Assembly (NCBI GenBank): GCA_963575745.1
Contig: CAUYUJ010018063.1
Coordinates: 124,001-188,000, forward strand
DNA length: 64,000 bases
Source of the DNA: Prorocentrum cordatum
Taxonomy: Eukaryota > Sar > Dinophyceae > Prorocentrales > Prorocentraceae
Direction of reading: 5' to 3'
Part shown: in pieces, positions 28,901 to 36,661 of the stretch
Position numbering within the stretch: the stretch's first letter is position 1
How the letters are laid out: each line of letters starts with the position of its first letter
Notes under the pieces: generated by a model
Database searches by the model: none
What the model saw: only the letters and a program-made list of their open reading frames with translations
Told to the model about the DNA's origin: nothing
Program-made: the position numbers and the translations under genes

Positions 28901-30319
28901 CGCCAGCCTCTGCTTGAGAGACATGGCCTCTGCCACTGCCGCGAGCAGCCTCTCGCTGGCCGCGGCTCCGCTCTGCTGGAACTGCTCGGTCAGCGCGCCG
29001 ACCTGCGCCTGGGCGTCGGCCAGGCCGGCCCTCAGCGCGGCGGACTCGGCGGTGGCCGCGGCGAGCGCCTCGCTGGTCCCGCTGCCCTGCTGCAGCTGCG
29101 CGGTGAGCGCGCCGACCTGCGCCGACAAGCTCCTGACCTCCTCTGGGGAAGGCAAAAGGTACTGATACCGCTGCTCCCTGGGCCTCTCCCAGGGCGCGGT
29201 CTGGATTGCGAGGCGAACCCAGCGGTGGCGACGACGGGGTCCCCAGGAGGCCCAGAAGGGGGAAAACGCGTGCAGGGTGGCGGCACGGGTGCACACCTTT
29301 TCCTCCTCCGATCCTCGTCCCTCCCCGCGAGGCGCTGCTCGAGCTCGTCTCGCTGCGCCGAGAGCCGGCCCTCGCCCGCCCGCGCCAGGTCGAGCTGCGC
29401 CCGCAGGCCAGAGCACTCGGCCGCGGCCTCCGCGAGCTCCTTGTTATTGGCCAGACCCCCCCCCCGGGGGCCCAGGATCCGCCCGGCCAAGATCGGTGTG
29501 GGCGCACGGCAGGTTCGTGCGGCGTCGGCGCGCGCAAATTTTTTTGACACCACGTCGATCGTTCAACCGTGAATCAATCGCGGCCCAAACCGTTCAAGGT
29601 TGAATTCCGTCGGTTCCCGTGGCGTTGCCCTGTCCCTCGGTGCGTCCGCATCGCAGAGTTCAACCTTGAATACATTCGCCAGCATCGCCAACGCCGCATG
29701 AACCTACCGTACAGTGGACGGCTTGAACAAGGAGCACTTACTTTTCAAAAGGGGCTCGGTCGTTCATTAGGCTTGCATGCGTTCGTTATCGTTCCTTATG
29801 CGTTATGTATGATCTAACGTTCAAACAGGCTTCGTTCCTTATTCATTGTTCCATAGGCCAGGCCGATGACTGTATGTTTGGAGCCGTCCGATCTCCATCT
29901 CCGCGCTCGCGGCCGCCAGCTGCTTCGACAGCTCGTCGCGCTCCGCCGTGAGCTGGGCGACGCTGCCGTGGGCCTGCTCGAGCTGCTGCGCCAGCGTGTC
30001 AGAGGCGCCGCCGAGGTCCTGTGTCCTCTCCAGCTGATGCTGCATGGCCGCTCGCTCGGCCTCGGCCTTCGCGCATCGCTCCGACAGGACGGCCATCTGC
30101 TTTCGGAAGGTCATGCTGTCTCCCTTGTCTTTCTCTGAGCTGGCCTCCCACTTGCGGAGCTGCACCGCCTTCTCCTGATCCTTCTGCTTCAGCGTCGCGA
30201 CCTGGCGCTCCAATTCTGCCACCTGCTGCCGGCTCTCCTCGAACGCGGAGTAGAGGCGATTGACCTCTTGCGCCGTGAACGAGCGCTCCTCCTGCAACTC
30301 CTTCAACTGCTTTTGCTGC
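25935..30319 (-). CDS. multi-exon coiled-coil protein gene (5' end not found)
   Basis: Exons on the minus strand: 1, 30319 to about 29890 (LKELQEERSFTAQEVNRLYS, ELERQVATLKQKDQEKAVQL); 2, 29439-29314; 3, 29140-28793 (SLSAQVGALTAQLQQGSGTS); 4, 28573-28445; 5, 28270 to about 27660; 6, about 26610-26490 (GRLQLEADALRQEPEDAR); 7, 26124-25935 ending in TAG after LEVMDAVHALAAPSLECTG. Exons 2-4 are whole multiples of three in phase 0. Exons 6 and 7 join in phase only with a GC 5' splice site, and exons 2 and 3 only with a GA one. Nearly all the protein is heptad-patterned, Gln/Ala/Glu/Leu-rich coiled coil with an acidic insert in exon 5 (ERFDISDDAGAEVV). It resembles long structural coiled-coil proteins in general, and no specific family was recognised. 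Exon 1's 3' edge, exon 5's end and exon 6's start are unresolved. A further small exon may lie near 30690-30648. Confidence 0.6.
26125..26489 (-). mobile_element. intron 6 of the coiled-coil gene: introner family I1, long copy
   Basis: GC 5' splice site (GATGCGAG|GCGGTC) and acceptor TTCCCCGGAG|GCGGTC. The 11-mer GAGGCGGTCTC occurs at both edges (26492-26482 and 26127-26117). The 3' ~165 nt match intron 2 of the same gene: plus-strand blocks CCGCTGCTCCC, GCGGTGGCGACGA, GGAGGCCC and GGGGGAAAACG are shared in order. The 5' part has an extra insert with duplicated GCGAAGCGCGAA hairpins. Confidence 0.7.
26299..26444. repeat. duplicated GCGAAGCGCGAA hairpin block
   Basis: The block CGAAGCGCGAAGCGCGAATA plus ACTTCGCGCCCTC occurs at 26318-26352 and 26410-26444. 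The first copy is preceded by its complement, forming a strong hairpin. It lies inside intron 6. Confidence 0.75.
26860..26960 (+). repeat. ~43-bp repeat (GTGAGCTGCGGC...GATGCCATCCACAT)
   Basis: Three imperfect units with ATTATGATCGTGAGCTG and GATGCCATCCACAT blocks. Confidence 0.7.
26961..27227. other. intron 5 spacer with F5-like stretch (27140-27225)
   Basis: GGGACCGTCAACAAAAACGACTCGG-like sequence resembles the minus-oriented F5 core. The rest is unassigned. Confidence 0.45.
27228..27385 (+). mobile_element. F10 element, copy 1
   Basis: Contains AAACCGTTTGGTAAATGCAC, GGAATCGAACAGGTCAGGGC and GTCAACGCCCAGGGCCCTTT, with ends related to AAAGAAACACCC and GGGGTGGTCTTCCC. Homologous to 30400-30565 and 44895-45230. 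Confidence 0.75.
27386..27659. other. intron sequence, nothing specific
   Basis: Lies between exon 5 and the F10 copy of the coiled-coil gene. No repeat family or exon was recognised. Confidence 0.4.
28271..28444 (-). mobile_element. intron 4 of the coiled-coil gene: introner family I2
   Basis: GT 5' splice site (GCCGAG|GTTCAGG) and acceptor CTTCAGAG|GCATTG, 174 nt. The whole intron aligns with a non-genic element at 44938-45107: CCCTCCTGAA, ATCGACGA, TCGTCTTC...CTTCCCA, CCATATTT and ACACACAAATCCC blocks are shared in order. Confidence 0.72.
28574..28792 (-). other. intron 3 with inverted ends, containing F1 copy L
   Basis: GT 5' splice site (GCGCAG|GTGTAGG) and acceptor CCCCAAG|GTGGCT. The two edges are inverted (GGGGGACCGCATGCGAG near the start, complementary to TCGCATGTGGCCCCC near the end). 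The intron may therefore itself be a foldback-derived insertion, later hit by F1. Confidence 0.5.
28607..28730 (+). mobile_element. F1 MITE copy L (inside intron 3)
   Basis: TTCGGTCGGGCGTGTCCCCC to GCCCGACTTGA. Flanks CCCTGCCT and CCCTACCC (6/8). Its insertion lengthened an existing intron and did not touch the exons. Confidence 0.9.
29141..29313 (-). mobile_element. intron 2 of the coiled-coil gene: introner family I1, short copy
   Basis: Frame is kept with a GA 5' splice site (GGGACGAG|GATCGG) and acceptor CCCCAGAG|GAGGTC, sharing GAGGA at both edges. A GT at 29296-29295 is an alternative 5' site but breaks phase. The 173-nt intron is homologous to the 3' part of intron 6. Confidence 0.7.
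29511..29706 (+). mobile_element. F8 element, copy 2 (inside intron 1)
   Basis: AGGTTCGTGCGGCGTCGGCG to CGCCAACGCCGCATGAACCT, inverted ends of about 20 bp. The internal ATCAATCGCGGCCC and CGTTCAAGGTTG blocks match 13502-13672. Confidence 0.85.
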
Positions 30320-30399
30320 CTGTCAGAATGATGTCCTGGGCGTCTCCTGTTCGGCACTTCCGGAACTGGGGCGGCATCCATAGGGACGACTTTGTTGCC

Positions 30400-30565
30400 C
30401 GAATTTCAACGGAGGAAAAAACACCCAGACCGGACAGTGGGCTTTTACTAAACGGCCCTGGGCGTTTACTAAACAGCACTGCCCTGTTCGATTCCTTCTT
30501 CGGGTGCGTTTACTAAACGGCCTCGCTTGTCGGGGTGGTTATTATGGGGGTGGATTTTCTCCCCT
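30400..30565 (-). mobile_element. F10 element, copy 2 (uninterrupted)
   Basis: Contains GTTTACTAAACGGCC, CAGCACTGCCCTGTTCG and CGGGGTGGTTATTATGGGGG. This copy has no I2 element between TGTCGGGGTGGTT and GGGGGTGGATTTTC, so it shows the empty arrangement. Confidence 0.75.
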
Positions 30566-30735
30566 CGAGAAATGGACCAGCGTCCGGTTTTGTTCAGCCG
30601 TCGCCCCAGGATCGCTTCGTCCCCAGTTCCACCCTCCCGACCTGTGGCCGTGCCGCCTGGGCTCGCCGAAGTTGGGCAACTCGCCCAATTTCTCCTCGCA
30701 GGAACCGCAGAACTAATTACACCAACATGCAAGCT
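30566..30735 (-). other. possible small exon region
   Basis: On the minus strand TGCGAG|GAGAAATTG opens a frame EKLGELPNFGEPRRHGH that meets CCACAG|GTCGGG at about 30648. If real it may be an upstream exon of the coiled-coil gene, but the composition differs. Confidence 0.25.
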
Positions 30736-30740
30736 TTAAC

Positions 30741-30930
30741 TCGGGGGCGGCCAGGAGGGGGGCGTCCGAGAGGGGGGGGCGCAACTCATGGCCGGCGGCA
30801 GGTGCGCTTCCGACGGGGGGCCAAGGACGCAATGAAATGAGAAGAGGCTCCGTGAAATCTGGGGAGATATCATGGCCCACGCCATGAGATCCACCCCCCT
30901 AATCATCACCCCCCTCTTGGCCGCATCCGA
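30741..30930 (+). mobile_element. F3 element, complete copy
   Basis: TCGGGGGCGGCCAGGAGGGG to CCCCCCTCTTGGCCGCATCCGA, with inverted ends. Flanking 5-mers TTAAC (30736-30740) and TTAAA (30931-30935), 4/5. The internal part contains GAAATCTGGGGAGATATC and an inverted CATGGCC. Confidence 0.85.
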
Positions 30931-31004
30931 TTAAACACCAACGCTGCGTGATAAGACACGTGGTAGGTGCAGCACGGAACGCTTTCACATTCTAGAACGC
31001 AGGC

Positions 31005-31480
31005 ACGGCACGGCATGGCACGCAGGCGCGGCAAATTTTCCACAGCCTTCTAATACGGGCACGGCACGGTACAGCACGCATACACGGCACTGCACGTTGT
31101 TCGCCTTCTGCAACACAGGCGCGGCACGGCACGGCACGCACGCACGGCACGTTCTAGAACACAGGCGCAGCAAGGCACGGCACGTGGGCAAGGCACAGCA
31201 CACATGCACGGCACATTCTCTCGCACTGTAGAACACGAGCACGGCACGGCACGGCACGGCAAGCAGGCGCAGCACGGCGCATGCTGCGCATTCTGACACG
31301 CAGTCGCGGCAAAGCAGGGCACGCCAGCACGGCACCTTGTTCGCACTCTGGCAGCCAGGCACAGCACTGCACGGCACGCCACGCCACGGCACGACGGCAC
31401 GCGGGCAGCAGCTTCGCCGCACCCTGGAGCCCAGGCGCGGCACGGCCCGGCGCGGCCGAGAGGACGGGCACGGCAGGGCA
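31005..31480 (+). repeat. minisatellite of GGCACGGCACGC blocks with TTCTAGAACACAGGC
   Basis: Seven to eight units of about 60 bp. Runs of GGCACGGCAC alternate with TTCTA(G/A)AACACAGGC or TTCTGACACGCAG. Open on the minus strand as Cys/Arg/Ala-rich frames that only reflect the unit. Confidence 0.85.
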
Positions 31481-31909
31481 CGCGGCAGTCTCCTCGCACC
31501 CCCGGAACCCAGCATCGCCTCCCCTGCAAAAGTCGACACCCCTCCCAGCTCTTTTGCGCGTGAGCCGTTTTTTTGTCTTGGGCGGGGCAGCTTGCGTTAG
31601 GTGTCGGAGGCCCGTGCGTGCGGAGGTCCTGCGTCGGCGCTGGACCCCCTCCCTGCCAATGGTGGCTCTCCTGTTGCCGCCCCCAGCAAGGTCCGCGCGC
31701 CAGGGAAGGGATAACGGAAGGGGGGCGCCCTGCGCTGAGCCAAGATGTTCGAGCGCCCCCCTGAAACATTGCTCACGCCATTTTTTGGATTCTCGATCTC
31801 GCGGGAGGGAAAACAAACAGCAACATCCACGCCTCGAAGGCCGCACTCGTCGGCCCAAAAATCCAAGGCGGCTCTGCGAGGAAGCCCCCTCGCTCCGTGG
31901 GATCGCGTG
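31481..31909. other. no gene recognised
   Basis: Includes a block at 31640-31740 (CTGGACCCCCTCCCTGCC...GCGCGCCAGGGAAGGG) related to the GC palindromic core seen at 6548 and 62520. Confidence 0.4.
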
Positions 31910-31917
31910 CCCATGGG

Positions 31918-32106
31918 TTATGTTGCTCCCATCGCTTTCAAAAACCACAACCTAGAAATAATTTCGAGCACCCGGAAAAATGTCGAAACAGTGTCGAACG
32001 AAACTCCCAGGGCCTGACACGTGAACACCCTCGAGTTTTGGGGTACATATTTGGTGCTCGAAATTCCTTCTGGTGGTCAAACCTAAAGTAGGTTGGAACA
32101 TCACAA
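31918..32106 (+). mobile_element. F2 MITE, complete copy 2
   Basis: TTATGTTGCTCCCATCGC to GTTGGAACATCACAA, 189 bp. Flanking 8-mer CCCATGGG is identical (31910-31917 and 32107-32114). A GGGATCGCG is also present on both sides. Confidence 0.92.
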
Positions 32107-32354
32107 CCCATGGGATCGCGCCTCGGTGCCCAGGCCACGCAGAAGGTGGCTGGAGAATGCGACGACGTGATGAAACAAAGAAACAGATCGTGCAGGGACG
32201 GCTCAACACGTAGTCGTACCTCGTCTGGGCCACGAGCTGCGGCCTGGCGGCCTCGACGGCGACGACAACGACGAGCCGGGCAGCTGTGCTCGCCCGTCCG
32301 CTCGCGAATGCGGCGCTGCCACCCGCTCTGGGCACTTCTGGATCGCCTGGCCGC
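32107..32354. other. no gene recognised
   Basis: Spacer between two F2 copies. A plus-strand Arg-rich frame is probably chance. Confidence 0.4.
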
Positions 32355-32362
32355 ACTATGCT

Positions 32363-32565
32363 TTAGGTTGCTTCTGTCGCACCTCAGGACCAAGTCCCAG
32401 AACTAATTTCGAGCACCCAGGGAAGTATCGAACAACTGTCGAACGCGTGCCGAACGAGTATCCCATCCCAAAGCCCGACACGTGAAAACCCTAAAGTGTC
32501 GGTATTTTCCTGGTGCTCGCAATTCTTCCCCGTGGTCAAGGCTACAGTAGGTTGGAACATCATAA
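32363..32565 (+). mobile_element. F2 MITE, complete copy 3
   Basis: TTAGGTTGCTTCTGTCGC to GTTGGAACATCATAA, 203 bp. Flanking 8-mer ACTATGCT is identical (32355-32362 and 32566-32573). Confidence 0.92.
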
Positions 32566-32639
32566 ACTATGCTCGTCGCTCGTGTCTTGAGCAGGGACCG
32601 ACCGTTCCGGCATTCCTACAGGCCTACCACGAGAGTTCT

Positions 32640-33000
32640 CAGAACCCCAACATGTTCTGATAACGAAAACACTGCTCTTAGAACAGGAGCCCATGTGTCA
32701 AGACAGTTCCAGCCAAACATGCTCTGAGAACATTTCGTGCAACCCACCAAATCGGGGGCGGCAAAGAGGGGGGCGTCCAAGAGGTGGGGGTGCAAATCAT
32801 GGCCGGCGGCATGTGCGCGGCCCATCGGGGGGGCCAGGGACGTATTGAAATAAGAAGAGGCGCCATGAAATCTGGGGAAATATCATGGCCCCTGCCATGA
32901 TATCCCCCCCCCCTAGTCATCACCCCCCTCTTTTCCGCCCCCGACCAAAGGTTCTTAGAACGTTCTTTGGTGGGCCTATAGGCGAGCCGGGATGCTGCGC
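32640..33000 (+). repeat. F12 repeat, copy interrupted by F3
   Basis: The halves are 32640-32752 (GAGAACATTTCGTGCAACCC ending CCAAA) and 32945-33000 (CCAAAGGTTCTTAGAAC, TTCTTTGGTGGGCCTAT). Joining them across one CCAAA gives the arrangement seen uninterrupted at 7005-7150. Confidence 0.85.
32753..32944 (+). mobile_element. F3 element, nested in F12
   Basis: TCGGGGGCGGCAAAGAGGGG to CCCCTCTTTTCCGCCCCCGA, near-perfect inverted ends of about 22 bp. Flanking 5-mer CCAAA is identical (32748-32752 and 32945-32949). Confidence 0.92.
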
Positions 33001-33154
33001 CACTGCTGGAGCGTCGGTCCTCGGCCTCTGGGTGGTCCTCGCCGTCGTCCGACCCGGCCGACATGCCGCGGCAGCCGCGGCAGCGGGCACCCGCCGCGGG
33101 CCCACCGCGGGCAGCGCGAGCGCGGTGCCCCGGCGGGTCTGGGCCAGCATGGCT
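33001..33154 (-). other. GC-rich coding-like island
   Basis: A minus-strand frame reads CRGMSAGSDDGEDHPEAEDR then RSSSGAA. The composition is protein-like, but no acceptor/donor pair was fixed. The other frames are Arg/Ala/Pro-rich. Confidence 0.25.
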
Positions 33155-33250
33155 CGGGGTCGGCCAAGAGGGGGGCGTCCAAGAGGGGGGGGGGGCAAAT
33201 CATGGCCGGCGGCATGTGCGCGGGTCCGGGGGGAGCCAGGGACGTCATGG
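33155..33250 (+). mobile_element. F3 element, left half
   Basis: TCGGGGTCGGCCAAGAGGGG to the GGGACGTCATGGAATGAGG block, about 85% identical to the left half of 32753-32944. The right half is absent. Confidence 0.75.
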
Positions 33251-33439
33251 AATGAGGGCCGCGGAGATGACTACCTACCAAACCACCCCACCCGAAGACC
33301 CGAATTTCGGGTTGGGGGGGGTACGGGTTCCACATGTGTCGTTTCAATGTTCCCCGACCCCCCCCTGGGAAATGGAGGGCATATCGGGGCCTTCGGGATG
33401 GGTTGGGGTGGTTTGGTGGGTGGTGAGGTCTGGGCCGGC

Positions 33440-33539
33440 ATGGCCACGGAGAGGGCTGGGGCCCGGAAAGACGACGACGGCGGCGGAGGCGTCGACGACG
33501 ACTGCGCGCCAGCAGACTGCGGTTTTCCAGCTCGAACGC
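33440..33539 (-). CDS. candidate internal exon, unknown protein
   Basis: Minus strand. CGCCACTCCAG|GCG precedes AFELENRSLLARSRRRRLRR and a further basic then Pro-rich stretch. The 3' edge is not fixed. A short amphipathic, then very basic, segment. No family recognised. Confidence 0.28.
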
Positions 33540-33844
33540 CTGGAGTGGCGGACAAGAGTGGGGGGGCGGCGGGGTCGCAGCCACTCTGGGAAGCTTCGAG
33601 GAGGCCTGCCGCAGGCGCCGACTTTCTTCGTCAAGCGAAGCCGACCTTACGTCAAAACAAAGCGGGTGGGTCGCAGCTGGGTCGCTGTTAGGTTGCAAAC
33701 GCTTCTAGCACCAGCGGGGTGCCCGTCTTTCATAACAAACTCTGTACAAGAAACGAGACCCAATTTCGAAGTCAGACGCGCTCAGAATTACGAGGAACGG
33801 CAGGGAGAGACCCGAAAAAGGACCTACAATGGGCGAGTTTGCTA

Positions 33845-34160
33845 ATGAGAGTTTGCCGTAGGCGGCTGAAGCGCTCGAGCTCGGTAGAAACGCGCGGCTG
33901 CAACCCACGCCGTGCGCGGCGCTGGGTGAAAATGCATGGCTGGAACCCACGCCGCTCGCGGCTGGAACACTCGCGATGGATGAAAATGCATGGCTTGAAC
34001 CCACGCCGTGGGCGGCTGGAGCGCTCTCGCTGGGCTGGGACCCACAACGTGGGCGGCTGCAACACTCGCGCTGGAAGGCTCGAGCCGATTCCGTGGGTTG
34101 GAGCCACCTCTTCTTGTCGGCACAGGCGGCTGGAACAATTTCCCTTGTAAAAGTTGAAGG
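33845..34160 (+). repeat. ~60-bp minisatellite (GGCTGGAACCCACGCCG)
   Basis: Five to six units with GAAAATGCATGGCTGGAACC, CACGCCGTGGGCGGCTGGA and CACTCGCG blocks. Confidence 0.85.
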
Positions 34161-34254
34161 TTGGAACCTCATCCGGTGTAGGGCTACAAATAATCATAAA
34201 AAAAAGTCTGGGGGATGGTGGTGGACGGGCCAGGGGCGGTGGTCCTAGCAGTGT
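34161..34254. other. spacer
   Basis: Short spacer before the TCGG array. Nothing recognised. Confidence 0.3.
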
Positions 34255-34505
34255 ATCCGCGCCTCACTCCCGAACTGGGTCAGTCCACCCGCGCGCTCGT
34301 CTGTCGGTCAATCAGTCGTTGTCGGTCGTCGTCGTCGGTCCGTCGGTCGGTCGGTCTGGTCGTGTCGTCGCCTCGGTCGGTCGATCGGTCGGTCGGTCGA
34401 TCGGTCGTCGTCAGTCGTCGCCGTTTCGGTCGGTCGGTCCGTCCGGTCGTCGGTCGTGGGTCGGTCGATATTTGTCGGTCGTCGTAGTTTCGGTCGTCGG
34501 TCGTC
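34255..34505 (+). repeat. (TCGG)n / (TCG)n microsatellite
   Basis: Alternating TCGGTCGG and TCGTCG runs. It starts about 50 bp inside the putative retroposed transcript marked by the spliced-leader relic at 34559. Confidence 0.9.
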
Positions 34506-34558
34506 GGTCCACACCCGAAGCCACCCAAGCCATGGCACTCTAAACGCGCGCCAAGCCA

Positions 34559-34580
34559 CTGGAGCCAAAACGGCTACGGA
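34559..34580 (-). other. relic of the dinoflagellate spliced leader (DinoSL)
   Basis: On the minus strand the 22 nt match the conserved DinoSL at 20 positions. The differences are A to G at position 10 and A to C at position 20. It is followed (minus strand) by GTTTAGAGTGCCATGGCTTG. In dinoflagellates a genomic DinoSL next to sequence other than its own SL-RNA gene marks a trans-spliced mRNA that was reverse-transcribed and put back into the genome. The SL-RNA donor site GT does not follow (TGGC follows), so this is not an SL-RNA gene. Confidence 0.8.
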
Positions 34581-36119
34581 GGCAATGAGGTTGAAAACTA
34601 GACGTTGGACCCAATATCTGCCCGATATCAGATGCTCATTACAATCTCACGGCCAACAATAGAGCCTCATCCGAAATCAAAACCGACTTCATCCCAACAT
34701 GTTGGCCGCATAATTTCTCCCAGGTTCTAAAAGCCGCGGTCGGGATCAAACGCACCGCCGTATTGCCACATGACCACGTCGTGTAATGATCTTGGCGGCC
34801 TCCTTGGCACCGAGATGGCCACCCGGATGTCCGCTCAAGCGCCCCAAATCGCCGCATAAACTCGGGTCTCTGTGATGTCAACAGTGTTACCCAACGCGAA
34901 CGAAATTCTTTGAAAGGGACATCGGTGGAAACACACTGTAGAAGAGAATTTCGGAAGACTGGAGGGGTAGGATACCCTAAACCCTGCCCTGGAGGCCTGA
35001 GTTAAGCTTAGGGGTAAGCCCTGGGGACAGGCCAGGCCTAGGGGTAGGCCCAAGGGGTACGCTTAGGGTCAGCCAAGGCAAATTGAACGAGTCAGAGACC
35101 CCTCCTAATCCCTCCCTCTCTCCCTCAAAGTGTGTCACAAGTCGGCATTGGAATCGGAACTTGCTCTCACCTCGCAGACCAAAGGAGCTCGCGCGCGGCC
35201 CAGCGTCCCACGACTCGGCGACGATAAAAACTGCGCGGGCCGCGCAGGGGCTGGAGCGGCGAAGCTCCCGATGGGCGTGGCGAGGACGCAAGCTGCGCCG
35301 TGCTGGCACGCAGGTGCCAATGCCGCTCGCAAGCAACGCGGCGTTTGGGCGAGGGCGGCATGTTGCCCGCCCCCCTCTCGCGGCCCCGCTGCCGCTGACG
35401 CTCTCATGCGCTTCGGTGAAGGAGCCTCGCGCCGCGCCCGTGCTGGAACGCCACGTCCGCAGCAAATGTGCACGGAGCTTGGGCGAAGGCGGCAAGTCGC
35501 CCACTCGCGCGCCCCCCCACCCCCCCCAAAAAAGAAGAAGAAACAATTGGCGAGTGACAGCAATGTGCCGCGTCGAGGCGGGAACGCCACGTTATGCGGC
35601 ATTTGCACGGCGCCACAGCGGGAGCCACATTTTCGCCCGCTCGGGCGTCGACGGAAACACACATCGTACAAACAACGTGCGCCGCGCGCGAGCGGGAGAG
35701 CACTTCGCGAGAGAGAAACTGGCGCCGCGCGCCGAGACGAGAGCGAAGTTTCGGCCTCTCGCGCGGGATGCGCGCCCCGTCCCATTTTTGTCGCGCATTT
35801 TGCAACATTGGCAACCAACACCAGGATGAGGACCATGGGGTGGTAGGTTGGAAGTAAGAAGTAGGATGGGGCATCCTGCAGAGGGTTGATCAGACCCCGT
35901 TCTAGATGCAATCATAAGCCGCCATATCCTCAGGCGGCCCAAGCAAATAGGACGCCGGCGCCTTGAACCAGACGCCAACGGGGTGTTCGCTACGCTCGCG
36001 ATGTGTATCCCAGCCCTCTGATCTGTTTCAGAGTCGGACAACAACATGTCCATGTTGACAAGAAACATACAAATCTCGTGCTGTTACTCGCAACTGGGAT
36101 GGGATGGCCTGACTCCGGC
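34581..36119. other. no gene recognised; GC-rich semi-repetitive stretch
   Basis: At 34980-35080 there are GGCCTGAGTTAAGCTTAGGGG-like repeats related to 36120-36480. At 35280-35780, blocks such as GGGCGAAGGCGGCAAGTCGC and GTGCTGGAACGCCACG recur. Several frames are open on both strands with no family match. Confidence 0.4.
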
Positions 36120-36480
36120 CGCTGTATCGGCGGGCTGCGGTGGGGGGCAGGGGTACGCACCTACGCAAAGAGTGGGGATAGGGCTGGGGTTTGGCTCTAC
36201 GAATTAGGCCGTGGGAGCACGCCCAAGGCAGGCCTAGGGCTGGAGTTTGGCCCCAGAAGTGAGCCGTGGGAGCACGTCCAAGGTAGACCTATAGGAGCAC
36301 TCCCACGGCAGGCCTAAGGGGATAGGTCTGGGGGCAGGCCCTAGACCTCAGGAGCACGCCCAGGGCAGGCCCAGGGGCGGGCCCTGCGCGTGCGCCTCGG
36401 GCAGGCCTCTGAGGGGGCAGGCCCTCGGTGCACGCCTCGTCCGGGCAGGCCCAGAGTAGGCCTCGGGGTAAGCCTGCCTT
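36120..36480 (+). repeat. irregular ~35-bp repeat (GGCAGGCCYAGGG)
   Basis: Units of GGAGCACGCCCA(A/G)GGCAGGCC with variable insertions. Confidence 0.75.
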
Positions 36481-36661
36481 CCAGGCTCGGGGTGGTCGGG
36501 CGGGCCGCGGCGATGCCTGTGCGTGGTGGCGCGCACGCAGCGCGGGATCGGGCAGGCGAGGCACGAACATGTGATGCAGATTCGCGCTGACAGCGCGAGA
36601 GGGTCGGCTCGGGCGGGCGGGACGCTAAAGTGTATGCATAAGTAGATAGGTACGCGCGCAG

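Noticed and set aside
29295-29296. Canonical GT as 5' splice site of intron 2
   Set aside because: It leaves exon 2 in phase 2, which does not join to exon 3 in frame. The GA site at 29313 does and matches the edge repeat. Not fully excluded without cDNA.
34975-34990. CCCTAAACCC as telomeric repeat
   Set aside because: A single unit only, no array.
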